Assembly: GCF_001975785.1 (NCBI RefSeq)
Contig: NZ_MSFI01000018.1
Span: forward strand, 1 to 46,170
DNA length: 46,170 nt
Source of the DNA: Domibacillus epiphyticus
Lineage (GTDB): Bacteria; Bacillota; Bacilli; Bacillales; Domibacillaceae
Reading direction: 5' to 3'
Below, piece by piece: positions 35,207 to 43,542 of this stretch. Position 1 is the first letter of the stretch. Each line of letters starts with the position of its first letter. The notes under the pieces were generated by a model. The model saw nothing but the letters and a program-made list of their open reading frames with translations, was not told the DNA's origin and did no database searches. The position numbers and the translations under genes were made by a program.

Positions 35207-37363
35207 TTACAGTTTAATACTGTATTTTTCCTTCGCTTCCAGCCGTTTCTTATGCAGAATTGGCTCTGTGTAGCCATTTGGCTGTTCATATCCTTTAAAA
35301 ACCAGTTCACAGGCGGCACTGAAGGCAACTGAATCATCATAATTCGGTGACATTGGACGATATTCTGGATCACCTGCATTTTGTTCATCCACGACTTTCG
35401 CCATTCGCTTCATCGTCTCCATTACTTGCTCTTCTGTACAAATGCTATGGTAGAGCCAGTTCGCAACATGCTGACTTGATATACGGAGCGTTGCCCGGTC
35501 TTCCATTAAACCGATGTTATTAATATCCGGAACCTTTGAACAGCCAACGCCTTGCTCTACCCAGCGTACAACATAGCCGAGAATTCCCTGCACGTTATTA
35601 TCAAGCTCCTGTTGAATTTCATCGCTGCTCCAGTTCGTATCACGTGCAACCGGGATTTGTAAAATATCATCTCGATAATCCGTCGAACCATACTTCAATT
35701 CATTTTGAACAGTAAACACATTCACATCATGATAATGAAGCGCGTGGAGAACAGCCGCAGTTGGCGATGGAACCCAGGCTGTATTCGCGCCCGCTTTTAA
35801 ATGGCCAATTTTTTGCTGAATCATATCCGCCATTAAATCAGGCATCGCCCACATTCCTTTCCCAATTTGCGCGCGGTGCTGGAATCCGGCAGCAAGACCA
35901 TTTGCCACATTCGATTTTTCATAACTTGCAAGCCACACCGATGATTTCATATCGCCTTTCCGGATCATTGGGCCTGCTTCCATCGACGTGTGCATTTCAT
36001 CGCCAGTTCGATCAAGGAAACCTGTATTAATAAAGACAATACGTTCTTTTACAGCATGAATGCAATTTTTCAAATTCAGTGATGTCCGTCTTTCTTCATC
36101 CATCACTCCGATCTTCAGCGTATTGCGTGAAAGTCCAAGCAAATCTTCGACTCTGTCAAACAATTCGTTCGCAAAAGCGACTTCTTTTGATCCGTGCATT
36201 TTCGGTTTTACTATATAGATCGAATCTTTTTTCGAATTGCGGAGATCCGCCCGGCCATTAATAGACTGTTTAGCAATGGCGCTTGTCATTACACAATCCA
36301 AGATCCCTTCAAATATTTCCTCGCCATTTGCATCAAGAACAGCATTATTTGTCATTAAATGGCCCACATTGCGAACAAACATCATTGAACGTCCATTAAG
36401 CGTAAACGTGCTGCCGTCCGGTGCCGTGTACTCGCGATCCGTGTTAAGTGTTCGATGTAACTGCTTGCCGTCTTTTTGAAATGATGCAGATAAACTTCCC
36501 TGCATAAGCCCCAGCCAGTTTTTATATACAAGTACTTTGTCTTCCGCGTCTACTGCTGTAACAGAATCCTCGCAGTCCATAATCGTTGTAATGGCTGCTT
36601 CTAGTAGAATATCTTTCACACCAGCAGGATCTGTTTCTCCGATCGGATGGTTTGGATCAATTTGAATTTCAAAATGAAGACCGTTGTTTTCAAGCAAAAT
36701 GCCTGTTTCCGAAACTCCTTTTAACTGGTCAAGATTATTAAGCGTTGTCGCACCATCCTTAAGCTTCACAATTAGCTTTCCGCCTTCTATACTATAGCCC
36801 GTCGCATCTTTATGTGAACCATTTGCAAGCGGAGCTGCTTTATCTAAAAACTCACGCGCAAATGAAATAACTTTCTCGCCGCGTACTGGATTATATCCGC
36901 CTGCTTTTCCTGCACCGCCTTCTTCTGATATAGCATCAGTGCCGTATAATGCGTCGTACAAGCTTCCCCATCTTGCATTTGCTGCATTGATCGCATATCG
37001 TGCATTATTAACCGGGACAACGAGTTGTGGACCGCCTTGCAATGCGATTTCATCATCGACATTTTCTGTTGAAATCTTGAAGTCATCGACAACAGGTTCT
37101 AAATAACCGATCTCCTCCAAAAATGTTTTGTAGCTGTTAAATTCAAATTCATTATTTTTATGCCAGTTGTTAATTAGCCCCTGTAATTCGTCACGTTGTT
37201 CAAGAAGGGCTTTATTTTTTGGCGACAAATCCGCCACCATGTCGCTGAACCCATTCCAGAAATCATTAAGGCCAACCCCAGCTCCGGGTAGTACCTCACT
37301 GTTTACAAAGTCATACAATTGTTTTTCCACCTGTAATGAACCCGCTTTCACATAATTCCCCAT
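35207..37363 (-). CDS. glcB: Malate synthase G
   Basis: 718 residues, the length of the single-chain G isoform. Condenses glyoxylate with acetyl-CoA to malate. Family regions seen: [19 protein letters not shown] (metal-site acids), [30 protein letters not shown] with catalytic Arg and Asp, and [13 protein letters not shown] ... [20 protein letters not shown]. The ATG follows AAAGGGGATG. No isocitrate lyase is in the window, so it may serve glycolate or glyoxylate use rather than a full glyoxylate shunt; that is inference. Confidence 0.95.
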   Translation of the reverse strand: MGNYVKAGSLQVEKQLYDFVNSEVLPGAGVGLNDFWNGFSDMVADLSPKNKALLEQRDELQGLINNWHKNNEFEFNSYKTFLEEIGYLEPVVDDFKISTENVDDEIALQGGPQLVVPVNNARYAINAANARWGSLYDALYGTDAISEEGGAGKAGGYNPVRGEKVISFAREFLDKAAPLANGSHKDATGYSIEGGKLIVKLKDGATTLNNLDQLKGVSETGILLENNGLHFEIQIDPNHPIGETDPAGVKDILLEAAITTIMDCEDSVTAVDAEDKVLVYKNWLGLMQGSLSASFQKDGKQLHRTLNTDREYTAPDGSTFTLNGRSMMFVRNVGHLMTNNAVLDANGEEIFEGILDCVMTSAIAKQSINGRADLRNSKKDSIYIVKPKMHGSKEVAFANELFDRVEDLLGLSRNTLKIGVMDEERRTSLNLKNCIHAVKERIVFINTGFLDRTGDEMHTSMEAGPMIRKGDMKSSVWLASYEKSNVANGLAAGFQHRAQIGKGMWAMPDLMADMIQQKIGHLKAGANTAWVPSPTAAVLHALHYHDVNVFTVQNELKYGSTDYRDDILQIPVARDTNWSSDEIQQELDNNVQGILGYVVRWVEQGVGCSKVPDINNIGLMEDRATLRISSQHVANWLYHSICTEEQVMETMKRMAKVVDEQNAGDPEYRPMSPNYDDSVAFSAACELVFKGYEQPNGYTEPILHKKRLEAKEKYSIKL

Positions 37364-37413
37364 TAAAACATCCCCTTTGTTTTGTATTACGCAACAGCGT
37401 TTCGAATATTGTA

Positions 37414-37470
37414 CAAAAAAAGATTAGCACGGTTTTCAGAAAATTTCAACCTTTTTCTAAAAACCGTGCT
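37414..37470 (-). terminator. Terminator of the small membrane protein gene
   Basis: 11-bp perfect arms AGCACGGTTTT and AAAACCGTGCT with a 23-base AT-rich loop, followed on the minus strand by AATCTTTTTTTG. It starts three bases after the microprotein stop and insulates glcB from upstream transcription. Confidence 0.75.
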
Positions 37471-37472
37471 GC

Positions 37473-37568
37473 TCATTTTTTCCAAAGCTTTTGAATGATT
37501 GGGTACAATTTAATCATCGCAAAAAACACAATGAGAAAGACAATAATTTGAAGTGCCGCTTCATCCAT
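37473..37568 (-). CDS. Putative 31-residue single-pass membrane protein
   Basis: Short frame from ATG at 37568 to TGA at 37473. The product starts MDEAALQ, continues as one hydrophobic helix (residues about 6-23, rich in Ile, Val and Phe) and ends with a basic tail (IIQKLWKK). That is a clean small membrane protein pattern with positive residues inside. AAAGGA lies 10-11 bases before the ATG. A promoter-like TATACT with TGn extension lies 50-60 bases upstream, and a strong terminator follows at once. The frame is isolated between glcB and the sugar-binding protein gene. Function unknown. Confidence 0.55.
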   Translation of the reverse strand: MDEAALQIIVFLIVFFAMIKLYPIIQKLWKK

Positions 37569-37719
37569 TGTATATCAATCCTTTCTTTGAGAGTTAACGA
37601 CATGCTTTTATTTCAGTATAACATCTAAAAAAGGCTCATTGAAATTCCCAACCCATTTCTCCTCTTGCTAGTTGTTGTATTCCTTACACTTCTTTTACTG
37701 CCTGATTTAATAGGAATGA

Positions 37720-37752
37720 TAAAAAGCCCCAGAGATTTCCTCTAGGGGCTAA
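37720..37752 (-). terminator. Terminator of the sugar-binding protein gene
   Basis: Arms AGCCCC.AGAG and CTCT.GGGGCT followed on the minus strand by TTTTTATC. It lies 10 bases after the stop codon. Confidence 0.82.
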
Positions 37753-37761
37753 TCGTTCATT

Positions 37762-38934
37762 TTACTGAGCTGCCTGTTGAATGACATCGGGCGCATCAGT
37801 ATGATAAACCATCTTCCAAGATTCCAAAATATTTTCTTCTGTTACATTGAGTGATGGAACTGCTACGTAAGGCGGTGTTTCTCCTCCAAGTAACGATTTG
37901 GCTGCCAAAATCGCTTCTGCCACACCTTGGTCATACGGCAGCTGTGCGCCAAGACCTTTTACAATTCCGCTTGAAGCAATCTCCAGTGCAACGTTCGTTC
38001 CAAGGTCAATTGTCGTAATAATAAGGTCGTCTCTTCCAGCTGTACGCGCAGCAGCAAGAACACCTTCAGCCGGAACATCCCAAACTGCGAAAATACCATC
38101 TAATTCAGGGTTCTTTGTCAGCATTGCTGATGCGATCTTTTCACCTGTATTCGGATCTGTAATACCGCTTCGTGCGACAATTTCAATGTTTGGATATTTT
38201 TCTTTTATTGTTTTTTCAAATGCTTCCGTGCGCTGACGTGTTACAAAGAAATCCGCATCATGATACACAACGCCGATCTTCCCTTTTTCTTTAAGCTGTG
38301 CAGCCATGATCTCCGCAGCTTCAACACCATTACCATAGTTGTCAGCTGATACAACGCTGACATAATCTTTTCCAGCTGTTAAACCTTGTGGAGCATTGTC
38401 CATAAATACGAGTTTTACACCAGCAGCTGCTGCTTTTTTGTATGCTTCCGCTGTTGAAACAGGATCTACTGGAATACTCACAATAATATCAGGAGATTTC
38501 GCTAATACCGTTTCAATATCTGATACTTGCTTTTCCGCTTTAAATTGACCATCGGTTACTGCAATAACTTCGATACCCATCCGTTTAAATGCCGCTTTTA
38601 ACCCATCGATTTGTGCTTTTGACCAGTCGTTTCCTGCATAATGCATAACAATCGCCGCTTTGTATTTGCCTTCTTTTACTTTTGCAATTTCTTCTTCCGT
38701 CAAGCGGAGTGTTTTCGCTGAAATTGCAGGCTCGCCATTCGGTCCTTTACTTAAAATCTTACTATCATCTGGAATGTCTTTGTTGATTGTCAAGTCGCCT
38801 GTGTCAGGAAGCTCCGCTGCTTTTTGCTCTTTCCCTCCATCGCCTTGAGAAGAAGAACCTTGGTTCCCGCATCCGGCAAGTGCAACAAAAGCACCTAACA
38901 ATACCGTCAAAAACAAAAATAATGACTTTTTCAT
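37762..38934 (-). CDS. Sugar ABC transporter substrate-binding lipoprotein (RbsB/Peripla_BP_4 type)
   Basis: 390 residues. Signal peptide with lipobox LAGC (lipidated C22), a Ser/Gly/Glu-rich linker, then a two-lobed periplasmic-binding fold (YKAAIVMHYAGNDWSKAQIDGLKAAFKRMGI opens lobe one; DNAPQGLTAGKDYVSVVSADNYGNG and IFAVWDVPAEGVLAAARTAG line the cleft). It fits the RbsA/RbsC-like ATPase and permease encoded 5-7 kb upstream, although it is in a separate downstream unit after a terminator. The linker and N-terminal extension make it longer than RbsB. A cre-like site lies between it and the ABM gene. Ligand unknown. Confidence 0.9.
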   Translation of the reverse strand: MKKSLFLFLTVLLGAFVALAGCGNQGSSSQGDGGKEQKAAELPDTGDLTINKDIPDDSKILSKGPNGEPAISAKTLRLTEEEIAKVKEGKYKAAIVMHYAGNDWSKAQIDGLKAAFKRMGIEVIAVTDGQFKAEKQVSDIETVLAKSPDIIVSIPVDPVSTAEAYKKAAAAGVKLVFMDNAPQGLTAGKDYVSVVSADNYGNGVEAAEIMAAQLKEKGKIGVVYHDADFFVTRQRTEAFEKTIKEKYPNIEIVARSGITDPNTGEKIASAMLTKNPELDGIFAVWDVPAEGVLAAARTAGRDDLIITTIDLGTNVALEIASSGIVKGLGAQLPYDQGVAEAILAAKSLLGGETPPYVAVPSLNVTEENILESWKMVYHTDAPDVIQQAAQ

Positions 38935-38960
38935 TGTAACCCCTCCAGTTATCTCTTAAT

Positions 38961-38974
38961 TGAAACCGCTTTCT
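38961..38974. promoter_or_regulatory. Catabolite-responsive element (cre)-like site
   Basis: Minus strand AGAAAGCGGTTTCA matches the CcpA consensus TGWAANCGNTNWCA at all but the first position. It lies 27 bases upstream of the sugar-binding protein start, where CcpA binding would act as a roadblock or repressor when preferred sugars are present. Confidence 0.6.
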
Positions 38975-39016
38975 TTTTTTATCTAATAAGCTTTGTTTCC
39001 ATCATTAGCATTCTCT

Positions 39017-39310
39017 TTACTGTCTAGCAGCTGCCTCAAATAATTCCACATGTAAAGGCTCGCGTAATAAACCCGGAACGTTACTAACAAACGTTTTAAA
39101 ATGTGATGTTTGCTCATGATACGTAATTGCCGCCTGGTCTTTCCATTTCTCTATAAAAACAAATTCATTTGGCTGTTCCGGATCTTCAAAAAACTGATAG
39201 CTGATATTCCCCTCTTCCTCTTGGGAAGGCATCGTTACTTTTTTCGCCTGTTCAAGAAATTCATTACGGTGTATTGGCTCCACCTTCAGGAATGCATGAA
39301 TAATAATCAC
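39017..39310 (-). CDS. ABM-domain (antibiotic biosynthesis monooxygenase-like) protein
   Basis: 97 residues, one ferredoxin-like ABM domain: MIIIHAFLKVEPIHRNEF at the start, GNISYQFFEDPEQPNEFVFIEKWKDQAAITYHEQTSHF in the core. Members include quinol monooxygenases and LsrG-type isomerases, and small ABM proteins often occur in sugar operons without known activity. Start is GTG at 39310 after AGGAGGAATTATTC. It begins a transcription unit of its own with the sugar-binding protein, after a terminator and an operator-like palindrome. Confidence 0.82.
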   Translation of the reverse strand: MIIIHAFLKVEPIHRNEFLEQAKKVTMPSQEEEGNISYQFFEDPEQPNEFVFIEKWKDQAAITYHEQTSHFKTFVSNVPGLLREPLHVELFEAAARQ

Positions 39311-39374
39311 GAATAATTCCTCCTATTAAAACGACAAAGATCCTTTTGTAACCTCTTCCTGGTTTATCTAATAA

Positions 39375-39388
39375 TGCAATCGATTACC
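39375..39388. promoter_or_regulatory. Variant operator palindrome before the ABM gene
   Basis: TGCAATCGATTACC, differing at two positions from the TGTAATCGATTACA repeated three times at the left end. It is 65 bases upstream of the ABM gene start and just past the preceding operon's terminator, where a promoter is expected. The same LacI-type regulator probably acts at both ends of the window. Confidence 0.6.
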
Positions 39389-39392
39389 ATTT

Positions 39393-39441
39393 CCTAAAAG
39401 AAGTCACCGCATTCACTAGCGGCAACCTTCTTCTAGGGAAC
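39393..39441 (-). terminator. Terminator after the TIM-barrel isomerase gene
   Basis: Arms AGAAG.TTGCCGC and GCGGTGACTTCT (12 pairs with wobbles and one bulge), then TTTTAGG on the minus strand. It separates the dehydrogenase/isomerase operon from the ABM/binding-protein unit. Confidence 0.65.
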
Positions 39442-39449
39442 TGTTACGA

Positions 39450-40292
39450 TTAATCTAACTTCGCTAATTCTGATTTTAAATATTCAATAGATGTTCGAGC
39501 ATACCAGTCTGGCTCCGCCTGTCTCGTATGGAAACCAACCTCCATTGATAAATACCCATCATAATTAATCTCTTTTAATGCTTTTAAAACAGCTGGGAAA
39601 TCACATCTTCCCTGTCCAGGAGGAAGGCGGTCACTATCGGCGATGTGAACATGGTGAAGTTTATCCGCCATTCTGTATACATAATCGCTGGCTACTTCAT
39701 TACGATACAATGCATGGTATGTATCGAACATCACTTTCACGTTCGATGCGCCCGTTTGTTCACTTAAAAGTAAAGCATCATCTGCTGTTTCAATTAAATT
39801 GCTGTCAGCTGGAGTTGGTTCCACAACCATTGTAACACCTAGCTCTTTTGCATACGCTGCTACATCTCCGAGACCTTCCAAACTATAATTCCATGCATCC
39901 TGCTGCGGTGTGCCGTGAACAACCCAGCCTGCAATCCACATGACTGTCGGGCATTCCCATTCATGGGCAAGGCGAACCACTTCTTTATAGTGGTTAATTG
40001 TAAATGCTCTTTCTTCAGCAAGTGGAGAACTAGGATTCATCCCAGGCCCACCTCCCGGAGCAGGAAGCATCGCTGCCACTTTTAGATTCTTTTGCTTTAA
40101 TAGCGTTAATATTTCTTGTCTTCGTTCTTTGGATAAATAGTCAGGCCAAGCATGTGGACTGGCACAGCCAATCTCTATCGCGTCGTAGCCAAATGACGAT
40201 AGCCGGTTAATGACATCATCTAATGGATAAGAAGGAACCCAAACTGGAAAACCACTGTATGGCCAAGTATTAAAAGAAATACCTTTCATCAT
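39450..40292 (-). CDS. Sugar isomerase/epimerase, xylose-isomerase-like TIM barrel
   Basis: 280 residues. AP-endonuclease-2/xylose-isomerase-like TIM barrel with the four metal ligands expected for the tagatose/psicose 3-epimerase group: E158 (VVEPT), D190 (MFDTYH), H216 (HVHIAD) and E251 (SMEVG). Reactions in this fold go through enediolate or ketose intermediates; the substrate cannot be read. ATG follows AAAAGGGGCGAT; an ATG one codon later is nearly as good. It is the last gene of the transporter/dehydrogenase operon, 17 bases after the alcohol dehydrogenase. Confidence 0.87.
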   Translation of the reverse strand: MMKGISFNTWPYSGFPVWVPSYPLDDVINRLSSFGYDAIEIGCASPHAWPDYLSKERRQEILTLLKQKNLKVAAMLPAPGGGPGMNPSSPLAEERAFTINHYKEVVRLAHEWECPTVMWIAGWVVHGTPQQDAWNYSLEGLGDVAAYAKELGVTMVVEPTPADSNLIETADDALLLSEQTGASNVKVMFDTYHALYRNEVASDYVYRMADKLHHVHIADSDRLPPGQGRCDFPAVLKALKEINYDGYLSMEVGFHTRQAEPDWYARTSIEYLKSELAKLD

Positions 40293-40309
40293 TTATCGCC
40301 CCTTTTGAA

Positions 40310-41344
40310 TTATTCCCAAACAAATACGGCTTTTTCTGTCTTTCTTTCATCGAATAAGCGGAATGCCGTTTCTGCTTCTGTCAGCGGAAACTTGTGTGTC
40401 ACCAGCTTTTCAACTGGCAAGTCTTTTTTTACAATGAAATCCGCAATTTCTTCATACTCGTGAATCGGGAAATACCATGAGCCCATTACTGTGATTTGCT
40501 TGCGAATCAACTGCTCGCTTGGCTTGATGGTTGTTTCTTTGCTTTCCCCAATAAACGCGACTCGACCATGAGGTCTTACACAGCTTAGCGCATCATTTTC
40601 GGCGTATGGACTGCCGGAACAATCAATCGCTGCGTCAGCTCCTTGACCGTTTGTGATTCGGGCAATTTCTTCTAATACATTTGTGTCTTTTCCATTAATT
40701 GTGTAATCCGCACCGAGCTCTTTAGCCATTTCTAAACGTTCATCTAACATATCAACGGCAATAACCGTTGCACCAAGTCCTTTTGCAATCATGACCCCAG
40801 CATTCCCCATCGGTCCTAAACCGAACATCACCAATGTGTCTCTGCCAGAAATATTTAATCTTTTTTGGGCATGGTACAATGTGCCAACCGCGTCCGTCGA
40901 TACAGCTGCTGTGATAAAGCTCATATCATCTGGAAGTCTCATGCAGTTTTCAGCGGGTGCCACCATGTAATCCGCATCGCCTCCATGAGAGTCGAATCCG
41001 ATACATTTAAACTCTTTGCAAAACATTTTGTAGCCGCTTTTGCAGTGTGCACATTCCCCGCACCCGAGTGCTAAATAAACGGCAACGCGATCACCGGCTT
41101 TGTACGAGGACACACCCGGACCTACTTCTGTAATGACGCCGGCTGGTTCGTGCCCTGGAATAATGGAAGCCTTTTTATTACCATCTCCAAAGACAGACGT
41201 TCCATAATACAAGCTCATATCGCTGCGGCAAATTGCTGAAGCTTTTAATTGAATTAGTACTTCTCCTTGACCAGGTGTTGGAATGTCAAATTCCTGTATT
41301 TCTACTTTTTTATCTCCAGGAAATATTACTGCCTGCATTGTCAT
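40310..41344 (-). CDS. Zinc-dependent medium-chain alcohol dehydrogenase
   Basis: 344 residues. Catalytic zinc site C39 (AICRSD), H65 and E66 (PGHEPAG); structural zinc cysteines C95, C98, C101 and C109; NAD(P) Rossmann motif MFGLGPMGNAGVMIA. Related to sorbitol/threonine dehydrogenases and to YcjQ-type sugar dehydrogenases. I chose the ATG at 41344, seven bases after GGAGGG, over the TTG one codon earlier. It lies between two TIM-barrel isomerase genes, so it likely oxidises or reduces a sugar or keto-sugar in the same path. Confidence 0.9.
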   Translation of the reverse strand: MTMQAVIFPGDKKVEIQEFDIPTPGQGEVLIQLKASAICRSDMSLYYGTSVFGDGNKKASIIPGHEPAGVITEVGPGVSSYKAGDRVAVYLALGCGECAHCKSGYKMFCKEFKCIGFDSHGGDADYMVAPAENCMRLPDDMSFITAAVSTDAVGTLYHAQKRLNISGRDTLVMFGLGPMGNAGVMIAKGLGATVIAVDMLDERLEMAKELGADYTINGKDTNVLEEIARITNGQGADAAIDCSGSPYAENDALSCVRPHGRVAFIGESKETTIKPSEQLIRKQITVMGSWYFPIHEYEEIADFIVKKDLPVEKLVTHKFPLTEAETAFRLFDERKTEKAVFVWE

Positions 41345-41372
41345 CAAAATCCCTCCACTAGTTTAATAGAGA

Positions 41373-42344
41373 TTACGCCCACCACATCTCGCCCACTTGT
41401 TCTTTAAACATGACTTCTTTTAGTAACGAAATGGCTTTCCCTAATCCTTCATCAACCGAAGCAAGCATATCCTCATGTTCGATGGACACGACGTAATCGT
41501 ATCCAACCGCGCGAAGCGTACTCATGATGTCTTTCCATACCTTTTCACTCTGTCCATATCCAACTGATCGGAACGTCCATGCGCGATTTAAGATATCACT
41601 GTAATGTTTCGTGTCCAGTACACCGTTCACATCAATGTTCGCCTGATCCAAATACGTATCTTTCGCATGGAAATGGTAAATCGCGTTCTCTTTTCCTAAT
41701 CGTTTAATTGCTTCTACAGGATTAATTCCCTGCCATAGAAGGTGACTCGGATCGAAATTCGCCCCAATCGCTTCCCCCGCATGCTCCCGCAGTTTTAACA
41801 ATGTATCCGGATTGTACACAACAAATCCTGGATGCATTTCAAGCGCAATTTGGTTAATCCCATGTGACGCTGCAAATTTCACTTCTTCTTTCCAATATGG
41901 AATGACCACTTCATTCCATTGCCAGTCCAGGACTTCCACATATTCCGGCGGCCAAGAGCATGTCACCCAGTTTGGAAACTTTGCTGCCGAATGATCTCCC
42001 GGACAACCAGAGAATCCGTTGACGACCGGAATTTCAAGTCGTTCGGCTAATTGAACTGTTTTTCGCCAAACTTCATGAGATTTTGATGCAAATTGTTTAT
42101 TGGGATGAAGCGGGTTGCCGTGACAGCTTAACCCGCTGACTGTCATTCCTCTGCTTTCAATAGCGCGTTGAAATGATTTAATTTTTTCAGGGCTGTTTAA
42201 CAGTTCATCTGGATCACAGTGGCTGCTGCCAGGATAATTTCCTGTCCCAAGTTCAACAGCTTCTACTCCCATTTCACTCAGTTTGTCCAGCATTTCTTCA
42301 AAAGGAAGGTTTTGATACAAAACCGTAAAAACACCTAATTTCAT
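41373..42344 (-). CDS. Sugar isomerase/epimerase, xylose-isomerase-like TIM barrel
   Basis: 323 residues from the ATG at 42344, seven bases after AGGAGG. The start overlaps the upstream dehydrogenase stop by one base (TAATG). Metal ligands of the fold: E169 (ALEMHPG), D198 (NFDPSH), H226 (HFHAKD) and E289 (SIEHED). It is larger than the 280-residue partner, with a long loop after strand four (about 110-150). From context it is a candidate for epimerisation, elimination or hydration of a 3-keto sugar, as proposed for YcjR and the LgdB proteins. Confidence 0.88.
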   Translation of the reverse strand: MKLGVFTVLYQNLPFEEMLDKLSEMGVEAVELGTGNYPGSSHCDPDELLNSPEKIKSFQRAIESRGMTVSGLSCHGNPLHPNKQFASKSHEVWRKTVQLAERLEIPVVNGFSGCPGDHSAAKFPNWVTCSWPPEYVEVLDWQWNEVVIPYWKEEVKFAASHGINQIALEMHPGFVVYNPDTLLKLREHAGEAIGANFDPSHLLWQGINPVEAIKRLGKENAIYHFHAKDTYLDQANIDVNGVLDTKHYSDILNRAWTFRSVGYGQSEKVWKDIMSTLRAVGYDYVVSIEHEDMLASVDEGLGKAISLLKEVMFKEQVGEMWWA

Positions 42345-43519
42345 TAAGAGACCTCCTGTACTGACGGAACTTTTACCCATTTTTGCTGCTCATGGCTTTC
42401 TAAAATAGCGTCGGTAATACTCATTGAGATATGTCCATCTTCAAATGTTGCAAAGTTTGTTTCTTCTTTTGATGGATCTTTTCCTTCTCGAATAAAACTG
42501 TAAAAGTTAATCATCATATTTTTCAGTGCATCGGGCCATCCTTCATTATGACCACCTGGATGATGGATAGATGATTTGACTTCTGACGCGAATAATGAAG
42601 GGTCCGCTATAAGGACTTCATTTGCTCTGTCACGATGACCAATCCACAATTTTTCCGGCTCTTCTTGATTCCAAAAGGCGGATTTCTGGCTTCCGTTCAC
42701 TTCAAAGGAAAGACGATTTTTTCTCCCGGCGCTAACCTGTGAAACGGTAAAGACTCCTCTAGATCCATCTTCAAAACGTACAAGAACGGATGCATAGTCT
42801 TCTGTGTTAATTGGCACATCCTCATATATTTCTTCTACTGATTGCTGTCCTCCAAACGTTTCAACCGATGATGACGCTTTCTTTCTTACCGGTATTACCG
42901 TCGCCAGGTCCGCAAACACTGCAGTAATTTTTTTGCCCGTTACATATTGAACCGTATCGCACCAGTGTGAACCAATATCTGCAACTGCCCGTGATTTTCC
43001 GCCTACTTCCGGTGCTAAACGCCAGTTGAAGTCTGTTTCATACAGTAACCAGTCCTGCAAATAGCTTCCGTGGACTAAATTGACTTTTCCAAGCTCATCC
43101 TTTTTTATCATCGAAGCAAGCTGTTTCACAATCGGGAATTGACGATAATTAAAGTTTACGCCGTGCACCACATTATGTTCTTTTGCAAGAGCCAATAATT
43201 CTGCTGTTTCTTTACTGGACATTGCAAGCGGTTTTTCCGATAATACATGTTTGCCAGCTAAAATAATTTCTTTATTAATTGAAAAATGAAGTTGATTCGG
43301 CGTGCAATTATGCACCACCTGGATTTCATTATCCTTTAGCAAATCACGGTAATCCCCGTATGCTTTCGGGATTCCAAGTTCAGATGCCTTTCTATCTGCC
43401 GATTCTTGACCATTTCCTGCAAGAGCGACTACATCTACAAATCCCAGCCGCCTAATCGCTTCGATGTGAGTAGGCCCAATAAAGCCTGTCCCGATCACGC
43501 CTACTTTCACTTTTTCCAT
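42344..43519 (-). CDS. Gfo/Idh/MocA family sugar dehydrogenase
   Basis: 391 residues. N-terminal Rossmann domain with GVIGTGFIG (8-15), the catalytic lysine K96 in SEKPLAMS, and the conserved acid/His pair D181 and H185 (AVADIGSHWCDTV). The YLQDW stretch at 153-157 is, as I remember it, shared with levoglucosan dehydrogenase. NAD(P)-dependent oxidation of a sugar hydroxyl (often C3) or reduction of a keto-sugar is expected. ATG follows GGGGGAG. It is 23 bases after the permease and overlaps the isomerase. Confidence 0.92.
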   Translation of the reverse strand: MEKVKVGVIGTGFIGPTHIEAIRRLGFVDVVALAGNGQESADRKASELGIPKAYGDYRDLLKDNEIQVVHNCTPNQLHFSINKEIILAGKHVLSEKPLAMSSKETAELLALAKEHNVVHGVNFNYRQFPIVKQLASMIKKDELGKVNLVHGSYLQDWLLYETDFNWRLAPEVGGKSRAVADIGSHWCDTVQYVTGKKITAVFADLATVIPVRKKASSSVETFGGQQSVEEIYEDVPINTEDYASVLVRFEDGSRGVFTVSQVSAGRKNRLSFEVNGSQKSAFWNQEEPEKLWIGHRDRANEVLIADPSLFASEVKSSIHHPGGHNEGWPDALKNMMINFYSFIREGKDPSKEETNFATFEDGHISMSITDAILESHEQQKWVKVPSVQEVS

Positions 43520-43542
43520 TTGTGCTCCCCCGTTCGACAGTG

